The notes: generated by a model not told the origin, from the letters alone. Shown: positions 16,531 to 26,823, counted from the stretch's first letter. The stretch is 64,000 nt of DNA from Chlorobiaceae bacterium (GCA_013824245.1 PNNN01000011.1:107396-171395); one strand, 5' to 3'. Numbers and translations: made by a program.

Positions 16531-16822
16531 AAATATTGTCAGAGAGATCGTTGATGCGTGCGATCCGGAGTTGGTGATTCTTTTTGGCTCTTATGGACGA
16601 GGTAAACCTAAAAAGGATAGTGACCTCGATATTTTTGTGGTAGCTGATTTACCTGGCACCGCGTCAGAGAAAAATCGATTCGTAGACCGGGCAATTACTT
16701 CATCCAGCTTTGGTATTGATATCGTAGTTAGAAGTCGCGAGCAAGTAAAAAATGCTTTGAAGGGAAGAGATTGGTTTATTCAAGAGATATTCGCTGAAGG
16801 TAAAAAGCTGTATGCACGCTGA
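16508..16822 (+). CDS. MNT-type nucleotidyltransferase (antitoxin-like)
   Basis: A 104-residue minimal nucleotidyltransferase. It has the pol-beta motif FGSYGRGKPKKDSDLDIF, with Gly-Ser at 27-28 and metal-binding Asp39/Asp41, and a third carboxylate in FGIDIVV. In MNT-HEPN (type VII) modules such proteins AMPylate and silence a HEPN RNase toxin. It starts with GTG inside the PqqD-like gene, and its own end overlaps the start of a HEPN remnant. Because the HEPN gene is broken, this antitoxin appears to be orphaned. Confidence 0.88.
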   Translation: MISKKTIKNIVREIVDACDPELVILFGSYGRGKPKKDSDLDIFVVADLPGTASEKNRFVDRAITSSSFGIDIVVRSREQVKNALKGRDWFIQEIFAEGKKLYAR

Positions 16823-17003
16823 TGCTACTCCATGGATTGAAAAAGCTAAAGGTGATTATGAAAGTGCAATTCATCTTTCCAAAAAAAGATCGAATTGTAA
16901 ATTATTAAAGATTCCGAAATCCAAAATCCCAAATCCGAAATCAAATTATGCCTTTTCCGTATTCATGAACTTTAAACATTTAAATTATTATAAAAGAAAA
17001 TAA
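16812..17003 (+). pseudogene. Truncated HEPN-domain gene
   Basis: The reading frame begins within the end of the MNT gene, as in intact MNT-HEPN pairs. Its first 27 residues (WIEKAKGDYESAIHLSKKRSN) match the N-terminal helix of HEPN proteins. After that the similarity stops: the expected continuation with the second helix (a CFH.QQ.AEKYLKA pattern) and the RxxxxH catalytic motif is absent. The DNA there consists of heptanucleotide repeats (16911-16945) followed by unrelated AT-rich sequence. This is best read as a toxin gene truncated by deletion or repeat insertion. Confidence 0.7.
16911..16945. repeat. Heptanucleotide tract at the HEPN break point
   Basis: Units ATTCCGA, AATCCAA, AATCCCA, AATCCGA and AATCAAA follow directly. 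The tract starts about 15-20 bp after the last recognisable HEPN codon and lies inside the residual reading frame. Confidence 0.75.
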
Positions 17004-17038
17004 CAAGTATTTATAAAGATAAATCAAGGAGCTAATAT

Positions 17039-18496
17039 ATGTCAAACGCAATAGATGGATTAAAACCGGAGCTTGTATGGAAATACTTTGCAGAGATTGC
17101 AAAAATTCCTCACGGCTCTAAGAACGAAACAGCAATCTCGAAATATGTTTATGAGACTGCAAAAAAGTTCGGTCTCGAAGCGAAACAGGATAAATTCGGA
17201 ACTGTACTTGTTAAGAAGCCGGCATCATCCGGATTCGAAAACAAAAAAAGTATCTGTCTGCAAGGGCATCTCGACATGGTTTGCGAGAAGAATGCCGATA
17301 AACAGCACGACTTCATGAAAGACCCAATCGAGCTTGTCCGCAAAGGAAACGTCATCATGGCGAACGGCACAACGCTCGGCGCCGATAACGGAATCGCCGT
17401 TGCAACTAACCTTGCTATCATGGAAGATAAATCATTAAAACATGGTCCGCTGGAATTTCTTTTCACGATAGATGAAGAGACAGGATTGACCGGCGCGAAT
17501 AATTTACAAAAGGGATTCGTGCAAAGCCAAACTCTTCTTAATCTCGATTCAGAAGAAGAAGGCGCAATTTATGTCGGCTGTTCAGGTGGGCGCGATACGC
17601 TTGGGACATGGAAGGTTAATTTTGAAAAAGTTCCGGCACCGTACATCGCGGCTGAAATTTCGGTGAAAGGATTGAAAGGCGGTCACTCAGGACTTGAAAT
17701 CGATAAAGGCAGAGGCAATGCGATTAAGATAATTAATAGAGTTCTAATAGCCCTCGGTGAAGTTGGCGCGCGTTTGTCCAGTATCAACGGCGGTAATAAA
17801 CGTAATGCTATTCCGCGCGAGTGCGTAGCGCAAGTATTCATTCCGAAAACTAAAATCGGTTTGGCGAAGGAAATTGTTGCTAATTGCAATATCGTAATGA
17901 AAGCCGAATTAGCTACTGTTGAAAAAGATTTAATCGTCAGCATGTTAGAATTGCCAAAGGTGAAGAAGGGCAAAGTTGTGAAGAAAGCCCAGCAGGCAAA
18001 AATTTTACAAACGATTGCCGCCTTACCACATGGTGTAATAAAGATGAGCGCCGATATTCCGGGGTTGGTTGAAACATCAACCAATGTCGCTGTTATTACC
18101 ACAACAAATAAAGTTATAACCTTAGCAACAAGTCAGAGAAGCTCGGTTGCTTCAGAGATTGACGAGATTGCGTTTGGCGTGAAAGCCGTTTTCGATTTGG
18201 GTACAGCGAAAGTTGAACAGTCCGATGGTTACCCCGGCTGGAAGCCTAATCTCGATTCTCCGATTTTGAAAGTCGCAAAAGCAACTTATAAATCACTCGC
18301 TGGTAAAGAGCCGGAAGTGAAAGCAATCCACGCAGGACTTGAATGTGGAATCATAGGAGAAAAATATCCCGGAATGGATATGATCTCTTTCGGTCCAACT
18401 CTTAAAGCTGTTCACTCACCTGATGAGAAAATTTACATCGATACGGTTGAGAAGTTCTGGAACTTCCTGCTGGCGATATTGAAAAACGCGAATTAG
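17039..18496 (+). CDS. pepD: Cytosolic Xaa-His dipeptidase (peptidase family M20C)
   Basis: A 485-residue dizinc aminoacyl-histidine dipeptidase with broad dipeptide specificity. Metal-site motifs are clear: LQGHLDMVCEKN (His and following Asp), LGADNGIAVA (bridging Asp) and DEETGLTGA (catalytic Glu pair). The lid domain has GLKGGHSGLEIDKGRGNA, and the C terminus carries HAGLECGIIGEKYPGMDMISFGP and the VHSPDE metal ligand region. Length is normal. AAGGAG is placed 8 bp before the ATG. It fits the peptide-use theme with the OPT carrier and proline dehydrogenase. A hairpin at 18514-18563 follows. Confidence 0.95.
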   Translation: MSNAIDGLKPELVWKYFAEIAKIPHGSKNETAISKYVYETAKKFGLEAKQDKFGTVLVKKPASSGFENKKSICLQGHLDMVCEKNADKQHDFMKDPIELVRKGNVIMANGTTLGADNGIAVATNLAIMEDKSLKHGPLEFLFTIDEETGLTGANNLQKGFVQSQTLLNLDSEEEGAIYVGCSGGRDTLGTWKVNFEKVPAPYIAAEISVKGLKGGHSGLEIDKGRGNAIKIINRVLIALGEVGARLSSINGGNKRNAIPRECVAQVFIPKTKIGLAKEIVANCNIVMKAELATVEKDLIVSMLELPKVKKGKVVKKAQQAKILQTIAALPHGVIKMSADIPGLVETSTNVAVITTTNKVITLATSQRSSVASEIDEIAFGVKAVFDLGTAKVEQSDGYPGWKPNLDSPILKVAKATYKSLAGKEPEVKAIHAGLECGIIGEKYPGMDMISFGPTLKAVHSPDEKIYIDTVEKFWNFLLAILKNAN

Positions 18497-18513
18497 AGTT
18501 CTGTAGATTAGCC

Positions 18514-18563
18514 AAACCTCCGATTTTTCATTAAGTTGCAACAAGGAAAGAAGTCGGAGGTTT
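18514..18563. terminator. Convergent terminator between pepD and ATPase gene
   Basis: AAACCTCCGA pairs with TCGGAGGTTT across a 30-bp loop and is followed by TTTCG on the plus strand; the minus strand gives GATTTTTCA after its arm. It could end transcription in both directions. A diverged direct copy is at 19847-19896, on the other side of the ATPase gene. Confidence 0.6.
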
Positions 18564-18570
18564 TTCGTTC

Positions 18571-19710
<1,140 letters not shown>

Positions 19711-19846
19711 TTATAATCGCACAACAATATAATATTCTGCGGTTAGAAACGCAAATTTAAGGTAAAAATGGAAAAATTTGATGGATTAGGCAATTTGATG
19801 AATATCTTTCTTAGCCGATAGTTACATGCGATATATTTGATTTGTA

Positions 19847-19896
19847 AAACCCCCGATTTTTCATTCAGATCAAACACTGAAAGAAATCGGAGGTTT
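19847..19896. repeat. Second copy of the CCGATTTTTCATT palindrome
   Basis: AAACCCCCGAT pairs with ATCGGAGGTTT (one mismatch) over a 28-bp loop. CCGATTTTTCATT and GAAAGAA.TCGGAGGTTT are shared with 18514-18563 in the same orientation, with diverged loop bases. Confidence 0.65.
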
Positions 19897-19910
19897 ATTG
19901 TTAAATAAAA

Positions 19911-19934
19911 GCGCCCGAGCATTTGATCGGGCGC
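19911..19934. terminator. Perfect 8-bp hairpin GCGCCCGA/TCGGGCGC
   Basis: The arms 19911-19918 and 19927-19934 are perfectly complementary with an 8-bp loop. On the minus strand the hairpin is followed by TTTTATTTAA, suitable for a terminator of the T9SS cargo gene that ends at 20034, although 100 bp beyond its stop. Confidence 0.5.
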
Positions 19935-19970
19935 AATACCCTCCACCATTCTCTAAGCCACAATCCATGT

Positions 19971-20030
19971 GTAGTAGCCGATCACTGATCGGCGTAAACA
20001 GATAATGACGGTCAGGTGACCGTCTACTAC
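19971..20030. repeat. 60-bp MITE-like element with GTAGTAG/CTACTAC ends
   Basis: Terminal inverted repeats GTAGTAG (19971) and CTACTAC (20024) enclose two palindromes: CCGATCACTGATCGG (19978-19992) and GACGGTCAGGTGACCGTC (20007-20024). It has no coding capacity. It ends 4 bp from the stop codon of the T9SS cargo gene. Confidence 0.65.
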
Positions 20031-20033
20031 GGT

Positions 20034-22265
20034 TCATTTCATCAAAATTAATTTCTTGGTTTCCATAAACCGTTGCCCTGGGCTTGACGAAGGGTCTCCA
20101 GCTTGTAAACGATAGAAGTAAACTCCGCTTGGTAAACTTGATGCGTTGAAGTACATCACGTGATATCCCGCTTCCTGCGTTGCATCCACTAGCAATGCTA
20201 CCCTTTGACCGAGTGTGTTAAAAACACTCAAGCTTACATGCGATGCCTGCGGTAACGCGTACTTGATTGTTGTGGATGGGTTGAAGGGGTTGGGGTAGTT
20301 TTGAGAAAGTGTGAACGTCTTTGGTGTCAAGTTCTTTTCGGGATTGACACTAGTGATAGTACCGTTCCCAGTCATAACGATTTTTATGACTGCTGCCTGT
20401 GAATTGTTATACAGACGCAGCGTATCTGTATAATCCTGAATAGTGTCCGGTGTAAATGACATGATTATGTGGACTGAGTCCCCTTGATAGATGATCAAAG
20501 GGAATGTCGTGTCGCAATCGAATATCGGGGCCAAATAGCGTGCTGAATCTACCCTCGCTGCATTGATGGATGAGTTGTTCAGTGAAAGCGTTCTTGTTCT
20601 CGTCTCTCCGTACTTCACGTTGCCGAAATCGATGCTCATTGTATTTAGATGTAATACTGGGAAAGGTGACGATCCAAGTAAGACAACCTGTCCAGCACCA
20701 CCATCATACGCTATCCTCAATGTATCTTTAAAAATTCCAAAAGATGCCGGTTTAAATTTTACTGCAACTACCAAGCTATCGTGTGGTTTTATAGTATCAG
20801 GCAATCCGAGTGAAAATGAGAAGGATGCGTTTGCGTTATTTAAAGATAAAATAATTAGAGAATTAATCGTTTGATTAAAAAAGACGGCATTAAGTAATAA
20901 CGAGTCACCCACAACTATTTCGGCGTAATTCAACTGATTTTCCTTAAGAGTCAGAACAGGTTTAGGTGAATTGCCTGCCATGGGGATCTTTAATAAAGGA
21001 GTTGAAGAATTATTATGAAGAAACAATGTATCAATGTAGCTACGAATGGTATCAGGAGCAAAGGTAACCTGTAATGTCAGCGAGTCAGTGTTTGTCACCG
21101 TACCGCCCCCAATATTTGAGTGAAACCATCGTGACCGTGTGTATACCGAATCGATAACAAGGTTGTTGATTGATGTGTTCTTAGCAATAAGCGACCGAAA
21201 TACGATAGAATTTTTTGCTACATCACCGAATTGCACGCTCGTCGGCAAAATGGAAATGTTTGGAAAGGGAGAGGTGCCACTTAGTACAATTCTAACAGTT
21301 CCTCCTGTCGATCCTAGAACAAGGGTGTCAGCAAAAGATCCAAATCTATTTGGAATGAACTTTACTTTTACTTCAATCGTATCGTAATCGAATAGAGTGT
21401 CGGGAGTATTGATGTTAGACCTGAATACGGATGTTGACGTTACTCCAGAGGTAATAAGCAACGGGGAGGTAGATTGATTTGAAACGTGGATAATTTGTTC
21501 GGAGGAATCACCCAGAACAATTGGGTTGAAGTTGATTGCACTTGCGGATACTACCATGATCGGTGGTGTAATTGAAACAACCGTTGAGTCCCATCCGCTA
21601 TACAGTCTCTCTGTAGTTTGTGCACGAACAAAGATCATATCACCGTTATTCACGGCAATCTGCTTTTGGATGGTCGTGAAGATACTAGTTGAATCATTCG
21701 GGGCATTGAATGCTATTGTTGTAGGTGATGTTTGTCCACCACCATAGTACTTAACGTAATATTCAGCCCGATACATGTCCTTGAATTGGAACTTTGCCGG
21801 TCTTGCATCACTCCATCGGTCGAACGAATCCTTCAATCGGAAATACACTTTGTCTCCTCGCTTCAATGGTATGTCGCTCAGATTTATGGTACTGTCTCCA
21901 GCAACCGTAATCGATGTTCCATTCCCTCTGCCCGGATCGGTATTAATAAAATATTCCGCGTAGACAAGATTTGCGCCCGAATTACTAAAATACTCTTTGC
22001 GAAGGATGCACTGCGGCTTACTCCATGTTCCGTTCGTGCTCTTGAATCGTATGTATATTCTAGTTCCAACGGGAGGATTGCCAATAGCGACGTTGACATT
22101 TATGTTGGGGAGAGTATCGGTTTGAATCCACGTACCTTGTCCTTCACCGGGATCGGTATTCAAAAAGTATTCTCCTCCGACAATATTCTGATCCCGCTGA
22201 TACTGAGGGAAAGCAAACGAGCAACTGATACACAATAGCGCCAGTATTTTCATAGTCATTTTCAT
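20034..22265 (-). CDS. T9SS-secreted protein with ASH-like repeats and sorting domain
   Basis: The ATG at 22265 is chosen because AAGGAAGG precedes it at good spacing and a typical signal peptide follows ([11 protein letters not shown]...FAFPQ). Residues 20-220 carry repeats of the EYFxNTDPGxGxG kind, and the middle has four or five immunoglobulin-like units of about 100 residues with xFGDVxxG and LxIxSxY patterns (choice-of-anchor D/ASH-like). The end is a type IX secretion sorting domain: [43 protein letters not shown] and TKKLILMK. It is exported by the T9SS and probably attached to the surface. Between QAG and ETKK lies an insertion of about 11 residues encoded by a REP-like palindrome. 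Confidence 0.88.
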   Translation of the reverse strand: MKMTMKILALLCISCSFAFPQYQRDQNIVGGEYFLNTDPGEGQGTWIQTDTLPNINVNVAIGNPPVGTRIYIRFKSTNGTWSKPQCILRKEYFSNSGANLVYAEYFINTDPGRGNGTSITVAGDSTINLSDIPLKRGDKVYFRLKDSFDRWSDARPAKFQFKDMYRAEYYVKYYGGGQTSPTTIAFNAPNDSTSIFTTIQKQIAVNNGDMIFVRAQTTERLYSGWDSTVVSITPPIMVVSASAINFNPIVLGDSSEQIIHVSNQSTSPLLITSGVTSTSVFRSNINTPDTLFDYDTIEVKVKFIPNRFGSFADTLVLGSTGGTVRIVLSGTSPFPNISILPTSVQFGDVAKNSIVFRSLIAKNTSINNLVIDSVYTRSRWFHSNIGGGTVTNTDSLTLQVTFAPDTIRSYIDTLFLHNNSSTPLLKIPMAGNSPKPVLTLKENQLNYAEIVVGDSLLLNAVFFNQTINSLIILSLNNANASFSFSLGLPDTIKPHDSLVVAVKFKPASFGIFKDTLRIAYDGGAGQVVLLGSSPFPVLHLNTMSIDFGNVKYGETRTRTLSLNNSSINAARVDSARYLAPIFDCDTTFPLIIYQGDSVHIIMSFTPDTIQDYTDTLRLYNNSQAAVIKIVMTGNGTITSVNPEKNLTPKTFTLSQNYPNPFNPSTTIKYALPQASHVSLSVFNTLGQRVALLVDATQEAGYHVMYFNASSLPSGVYFYRLQAGDPSSSPGQRFMETKKLILMK
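20076..20095. repeat. REP-like palindrome inside T9SS sorting domain
   Basis: CCCTGGGCTTGACGAAGGGT on the plus strand has CCCT/AGGG ends and resembles, in reverse complement, the CCCTTCGACTTCGCTCAGGG element at 26679. It lies in frame and encodes DPSSSPGQ in the sorting domain. Confidence 0.7.
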
Positions 22266-22278
22266 GATTGGACCTTCC

Positions 22279-23061
22279 TTAGTAATTTGCACGGGCTTTT
22301 GCCTGGAGATTTATTGTGCTTACGCCGGGAGTAATAAGTATTTCTGTAACGACCGGATAAATCGGGCAATCTGGTCCCCCGAAATAGCCAATGTCACTTC
22401 GTGAACCATCAGGATCGAACAACGAGGGAGATCCCCCATTCACACAAGAGGAAGTTGGTTGGAGATGTATATCGTATTCAGATACGAACTGTGGTTCGTC
22501 GGAGAACGAATACGAAATCACAATCGATGAGCTATATGAATCATAGTAAAATCCAGCACCATTGCTCCAACCAATACAATTGATCACATTTATAGTTGCT
22601 CCATTGCTACCCTGAATGCCATGTAAATTGTTTTTATAGAAAACACAATTAAAAATCTGTGTGATTGCTCCGTTGGTATTCGATAGAATACCTTCCCCAA
22701 GGCACGATATAATAGCGCAATTTGAAACTGTTCCACCACTTGTCTTAATTCCATCTCCTGAATATGATGTAACACGAAACCACATTAGCTTTCCCGTATT
22801 CATCAAAACAACAGGGTTATAACTACCGGAAAGAATTGTTCCTTCGTATCCTGATCCCATTAAAACAACGTCCTTGTTCAAATTGACTTGTTGATTGTAG
22901 ATTCCGGGCCATACTTTCACAGTATCTCCAGCAACTGATGCTTGTATAGCTGCATTGATACTTGTATAACCCCCACCTCCGTTGATGTCAACAATTCTGG
23001 TAGTGGCAAAAGCAATATTCACCATTGCGATGACAAAAATAAGTGTGATTACGGTTTTCAT
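22279..23061 (-). CDS. Secreted right-handed beta-helix protein
   Basis: A 260-residue protein with a signal peptide (to FATTR). [35 protein letters not shown] is the standard opening of pectin-lyase-fold proteins, followed by rungs rich in Gly, Asn and Ile such as [19 protein letters not shown] and [12 protein letters not shown]. The last rungs run into [28 protein letters not shown], a common capping motif. It ends with a short polar tail rather than a full sorting domain. An AAGGAG ribosome site is positioned before the ATG. It is cotranscribed with the T9SS cargo gene. Polysaccharide binding or cleavage is possible but no catalytic residues can be assigned. Confidence 0.82.
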   Translation of the reverse strand: MKTVITLIFVIAMVNIAFATTRIVDINGGGGYTSINAAIQASVAGDTVKVWPGIYNQQVNLNKDVVLMGSGYEGTILSGSYNPVVLMNTGKLMWFRVTSYSGDGIKTSGGTVSNCAIISCLGEGILSNTNGAITQIFNCVFYKNNLHGIQGSNGATINVINCIGWSNGAGFYYDSYSSSIVISYSFSDEPQFVSEYDIHLQPTSSCVNGGSPSLFDPDGSRSDIGYFGGPDCPIYPVVTEILITPGVSTINLQAKARANY

Positions 23062-23153
23062 GTTGATGTACTCCTTATAAGTTTGTGATGAATTATTTTT
23101 TTGCAGAGCATTTCCACTTTCTAGATATATCTGGCACTAGTGGTTGTTGCTCC

Positions 23154-23594
23154 CTATTTGGGAATGTTTGATTCTATGCCGTCTAGCAATTCATTGTATT
23201 TACTTTCCGGACTTTGACCTATATAACCAGGAACTTCTTGCCAATCACTCCCCTTCTTTTGTTGCCAAGATATTATGGCAATTATTTTTATCTGTGTCTC
23301 CGTTAATTTAATTATCGAAAGATTGAATTTTAGTCTTTGGACACTTCCAAGGAAGTTCATCACCCCTGAATTAGATTTATAATCAGTATTGAGGATCCCC
23401 AAATCTTTATCTACAGTTAGAATTGCATAACCATTATTGTTGCAGTAATCTACTGCTGCTTTTAGAACGGTGGCATAGTCAGCATTGTAGATTCTGCTTC
23501 TCTTTGATGCTTCAACTGACTGTGAAGTTGCACAACCCCAGAGAATGAAGGCAATGCTTACGACTGCAAGAAAGATATTGACATGACGTTTCAT
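23154..23594 (-). CDS. Small predicted lipoprotein
   Basis: The 146-residue protein has a lipoprotein signal peptide with lipobox LWGC (Cys about 21), so it is expected to be lipid-anchored. The mature part starts with a Ser-rich linker, then shows YNADYATVLKAAVDYCNNNGYAILTVDKDLGILNTDY. This pattern resembles small FCB lipoproteins that pair a helix with a short beta sheet. Function is unknown. It lies 92 bp beyond the beta-helix gene on the same strand, so a common transcript is possible. Confidence 0.75.
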   Translation of the reverse strand: MKRHVNIFLAVVSIAFILWGCATSQSVEASKRSRIYNADYATVLKAAVDYCNNNGYAILTVDKDLGILNTDYKSNSGVMNFLGSVQRLKFNLSIIKLTETQIKIIAIISWQQKKGSDWQEVPGYIGQSPESKYNELLDGIESNIPK

Positions 23595-23734
23595 TTGTAG
23601 ACCTTTCTATTTGAACATGTTTAACAATACGATGAAAGACAGACGGATAAAACCATACGTTTTTCTTTGGTATTTCAATTGTTGAATATAGTTCCAGATA
23701 ATGTGGCAAGAAATATCAAGATTGAATTTCCCCC

Positions 23735-24037
23735 TTATCCCATTGCCACCTTGTTGAACTCGTTCTGAGTGATTGCCATGCCAATCGGTCCGAGAAAAAA
23801 GCGGAGGAGAAAATTACCCAAGGTACTGTGGGCACCGTTGGTGACTTTCTCAACGCCTGTCGAATACACCCAAAACCAATAGATGTTCGCAAATGGAATG
23901 ATAAGTAACCACGCCGTGGGTATGGCGGTACCTTGCCCGTTCATCTCGTTTTTTGTCTTCACGTACCAAACAAGCCCGTAGATACCGAACGTTATCATTG
24001 GAAGAAAAAGGATTGCAAGTGGGCTGCGTTTTTTCAT
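23735..24037 (-). CDS. DUF4234-type membrane protein
   Basis: About 100 residues with two or three membrane segments. The motif FGIYGLVWYVKTKNEMN, then IPTAWLLIIPFANIYWFWVYSTGVEKV is typical of DUF4234 proteins, and the end FLGPIGMAITQNEFNKV fits the third segment of the same family. The frame is open upstream to 24070, but the ATG at 24037 has GAGG at good spacing and begins with the basic MKKRSP expected before the first membrane helix. Its role is unknown. Confidence 0.75.
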   Translation of the reverse strand: MKKRSPLAILFLPMITFGIYGLVWYVKTKNEMNGQGTAIPTAWLLIIPFANIYWFWVYSTGVEKVTNGAHSTLGNFLLRFFLGPIGMAITQNEFNKVAMG

Positions 24038-24279
24038 GGCTAACCTCTTCGATTGAGTTTGAAGAAACATGATTAATGTATTTATCTATATATTTCACCG
24101 ATTGCTTCTTCTTCCAGAAAAAATGAGAAAGTAAATAAGGGATTTATTAATATCTACAGAATTGGCTTGTTTTGCTACTAAGAAAGGTCTTTGGACGTGT
24201 ATAATTTATTACCTATCAGTGTATTTACAAACTTCTCCCAACCACGAGGTGATAGACCATCCCAGTATTTAGCGAATCC

Positions 24280-24636
24280 TTATGTGCTGCGGAATCGAAT
24301 TCGATTCTCAGTAATAATGATAAGTTTTCCTTGTAAGTCTTGTTCTGAGAAATGATCAAAGATGTATCGAAGTTGAGAATTCACTGTTGCCGAAGTTGTG
24401 CTTCGAGTGCGAAAGACTATAATCCCGGGACCGAAACGGTGAGGATATTCACGAACATCGGCGAAATCTAAATCGAATGTGATAAGAATTCTTTTCTCAG
24501 AGACTGATAATTTCCATAAATCTTCGTCGCTGGCTTCACCGAGTTTAAGTATTCTTGTGTCTACAGCATCATGTCCAAGATTGCAGAGATAAGCTGTGGT
24601 TTTCGGAGAGATATTTTGATCGAGAAGAAATTTCAT
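24280..24636 (-). CDS. DUF5615 PIN-like toxin
   Basis: A 118-residue PIN-like protein of the DUF5615 family. The opening MKFLLDQNISP, then DEDLW near 40 and LITFDLDFADVREYP supply the acidic residues of the presumed nuclease site; GIIVFRTRS is the usual following strand. It overlaps the upstream DUF433 gene by 4 bp, the standard arrangement of this toxin-antitoxin pair. RNA cleavage is expected by analogy with PIN toxins and has not been shown by the sequence itself. Confidence 0.88.
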   Translation of the reverse strand: MKFLLDQNISPKTTAYLCNLGHDAVDTRILKLGEASDEDLWKLSVSEKRILITFDLDFADVREYPHRFGPGIIVFRTRSTTSATVNSQLRYIFDHFSEQDLQGKLIIITENRIRFRST

Positions 24637-24881
24637 GCCGGATTGATTTGCTCCAAGGCATGGATTTCTTCATTTTCAATCATCAAACGGGCGTATTCAA
24701 TAGCTGCTTTTATATCTGCTTCGGAAAGCTCAGGATATTCCTCAATTATCTGAGTGAAATTGAGACCCTCTTCGACTAATCCCAAAATTACTGAGATCAT
24801 GATTCTTGTTCCCTTAATACAAGGTTTCCCGTGGCAGATTTTCGGATTTACAGAAATTCGATCAAACATAATTTTCTCCAT
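24633..24881 (-). CDS. DUF433 antitoxin
   Basis: An 82-residue DUF433 protein: ISVNPKICHGKPCIKGTRIMISVIL, GLNFTQIIEEYPELSEADIKAAIEYA. This small winged-helix-like family acts as antitoxin and probably as autorepressor for DUF5615 PIN-like toxins. The stop overlaps the toxin start (ATGA-type 4-bp overlap), so the two are translationally coupled. The pair stands alone on the minus strand. Confidence 0.9.
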   Translation of the reverse strand: MEKIMFDRISVNPKICHGKPCIKGTRIMISVILGLVEEGLNFTQIIEEYPELSEADIKAAIEYARLMIENEEIHALEQINPA

Positions 24882-24929
24882 TCAAAATATAACATAATAT
24901 AATTCTATTAGCTGCGGAAATCAAGCTGC

Positions 24930-26426
24930 CTAGGGCAATTTCATTGCCACTTCAATATATTTCTTGTTCATCGTTGGAATGTTTACGAATTTCTCACCAT
25001 TCCAGTAAAGGAGAGATTTTTTGAGTTTTTCTAAATGCTCGGGTATAAGGGATTTTTTTAATTTGCCATGTTTCAACAAATAATCGTTTAGTTTAATAAA
25101 ATGATCATTCGGGGCGATAGCTACGACCTCTAAGTCGGGGCGAAATAAATATACTTCTCCAACATCTTTGATATTTTCAGGTGTGTTGATTTGCAAAATT
25201 TCATTAATATAAACTCTTATCTTTCCATCTTTTAGTATCTCAAGACTCTTAACGCCGTTATATGATACTTGTCCATACAATTCATGCAATTTTGATAAAG
25301 GAAATAATAGATAATATTTTTCTTCTGCTTTTTTTATTTCGGTGGGTTGGAATTGTAGAGTAACAGGTGCATGGCCGTCGATATTATCGGGATCAAGGAC
25401 GGCAATGTAAGCTCTGTTGTAGGCATCATTGATACCGGCGAGGATAATCTCTTCATTCCCGTCTTTGTTTAAATCCGAATGATCAACTGTCGATGTTCCT
25501 CCTCTGTTGAAATAGCCGTGAAGTACTTTACCGTCATCTATATCAACTTCCAAAAGTTTAACCGGGGAAAATTGGTGGACAGATGCTAATATATATAATC
25601 GAAGCTTATTTGAAATTCGCTGTGTGATAGTACAAAAATCGCTGATGTAAACATTCCCTTGATGGCTTTTACCAGCTTCACCGAAATAAATCCAGTTTCC
25701 GGTGCCAGCTTTCCATCTCAATCTTCCATCGTTATTAAGACAATAAAGAGTATCGCAGGTATATTCGGCATCCTGTAGTTTACCAGTCAGTATTAGTTCG
25801 TTTTTCCCATCGCTATCAAGATCGCGAATTAAAATAAACCTTTTCATTTCTCCCTCTGATTCAATTTTGTTTTCACTAGAACAATCAGGGACACCGATAA
25901 CAGTTTTACTCCAAATTTCATCAGCATTTTTATTATAAACTCTGAGAACATAATCTTTCACTTTAGCAAAAGCAGGATTGTTGTCTTTTACAATTTTCGG
26001 TATTGCCAAGAATGCCAGCACTATTGCAAATGCGGCAAATGATGTCCCCCCTACAAATCTTACTGGATGAATCCTAATATATCTTACGATCCTTTGCATT
26101 AGTGGCCTTTGGTACGGCTCAATTATCTCCACAAATGTCGAGAGTGCATTATCCACCCGCTCTTGAAGTGCAAGTTTCTTTTCAGGAAGTGCAAGTCGTT
26201 TACGTTCGAGGAGTTTATCGGCAAACGCTTTATCGCGCTCGGTTGGCTCGGTTTGCGACTCCTTCTCAACACCATTATAAAATGCGGTCAGCTTTTCAGC
26301 ATGGTCTTTGCAGTAAGCACACTGTTCTAAATGGGTTGAGATATCAGTCAACTCAACGTGAGTGAAATCTTCACGCGATATTATGTATTTCTCTAATATG
26401 TTTTTTTCTATATGTTCCACTATCAA
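24930..26426 (-). CDS. Membrane anti-sigma-like zinc-finger protein with FG-GAP-like repeats
   Basis: A 498-residue single-span protein. The cytoplasmic N terminus has the zinc-binding anti-sigma motif HLEQCAYC (H32, C36, C39). A basic linker and a membrane helix at about 124-146 follow. The extracytoplasmic part shows calcium-binding-like repeats DLDSDGKNELILTG and DLNKDGNEEIILAG, typical of FG-GAP/VCBS propellers. The architecture suggests a sensor that releases a regulator in response to an external signal. The gene 467 bp upstream on the same strand encodes a candidate partner. Anti-sigma function is inferred from the motif and layout only. Confidence 0.72.
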   Translation of the reverse strand: MIVEHIEKNILEKYIISREDFTHVELTDISTHLEQCAYCKDHAEKLTAFYNGVEKESQTEPTERDKAFADKLLERKRLALPEKKLALQERVDNALSTFVEIIEPYQRPLMQRIVRYIRIHPVRFVGGTSFAAFAIVLAFLAIPKIVKDNNPAFAKVKDYVLRVYNKNADEIWSKTVIGVPDCSSENKIESEGEMKRFILIRDLDSDGKNELILTGKLQDAEYTCDTLYCLNNDGRLRWKAGTGNWIYFGEAGKSHQGNVYISDFCTITQRISNKLRLYILASVHQFSPVKLLEVDIDDGKVLHGYFNRGGTSTVDHSDLNKDGNEEIILAGINDAYNRAYIAVLDPDNIDGHAPVTLQFQPTEIKKAEEKYYLLFPLSKLHELYGQVSYNGVKSLEILKDGKIRVYINEILQINTPENIKDVGEVYLFRPDLEVVAIAPNDHFIKLNDYLLKHGKLKKSLIPEHLEKLKKSLLYWNGEKFVNIPTMNKKYIEVAMKLP

Positions 26427-26547
26427 TTAAAAATTCAAAAGTAAAAATCAAAAAAATATAAAATAAAAAAATCAAAATATCTGCCAAAAACGGATGTACC
26501 TTCCGCCATTAAGATTGGCGGACAAGCAAGCGCAAAAATTTAAAAAT
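26427..26547. repeat. A-rich heptad tract with CCGCC/GGCGG hairpin
   Basis: Units ATTAAAA, ATTCAAA, AGTAAAA and ATCAAAA lead to CGGATGTACCTT, then the hairpin CCGCC (26503) / GGCGG (26517), and close with GCGCAAAAATTTAAAAA. The same order (A-rich heptads, GGATG, GC hairpin, GCGCAAAAATTAAAAA) is found at 11303-11400. Confidence 0.6.
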
Positions 26548-26556
26548 AACGTCATC

Positions 26557-26580
26557 AATCCACTAATCCATTTCTCCAAT
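26557..26580. repeat. Three octanucleotide units
   Basis: AATCCACT, AATCCATT and TCTCCAAT follow directly, sharing the TCCA core with the four units at 28032-28063. Confidence 0.5.
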
Positions 26581-26669
26581 CTAACATACTCAATCCGCCT
26601 CATGCGGACTCATCTACTACTTAATACATTTCAACGTTTCATATCAATTCCATAAAAACCCTTTACCAG

Positions 26670-26709
26670 TTCCGATGACCCTTCGACTTCGCTCAGGGTG
26701 ACATCGGAA
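26670..26709. repeat. REP-like palindrome
   Basis: Outer arms TTCCGATG and CATCGGAA surround inner arms ACCCT and AGGGT with a TCGACTTCGCTC loop. The CCCTTCGAC..CGCTCAGGGTGA core is a well-known dispersed element in many genomes and is related to the copy within the sorting domain at 20076. Confidence 0.7.
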
Positions 26710-26823
26710 CGGAGTTGACTGAAAAGGTTCTCTTCAGCCCGAGGCTGATGAGCCTTCGGCTCACGATACTCTATGATGAAACTAAGGACCAGAGAACCTG
26801 TATCAATAGCCGGTTTTCGAGTG

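Noticed and set aside
16911-16945. Short tandem repeats as a CRISPR array
   Set aside because: The 7-bp units are contiguous and have no spacers, and no cas genes are present.
21732-22238. 168-residue plus-strand reading frame
   Set aside because: Antisense to the T9SS cargo gene with clear signal peptide and repeats; no domain seen.
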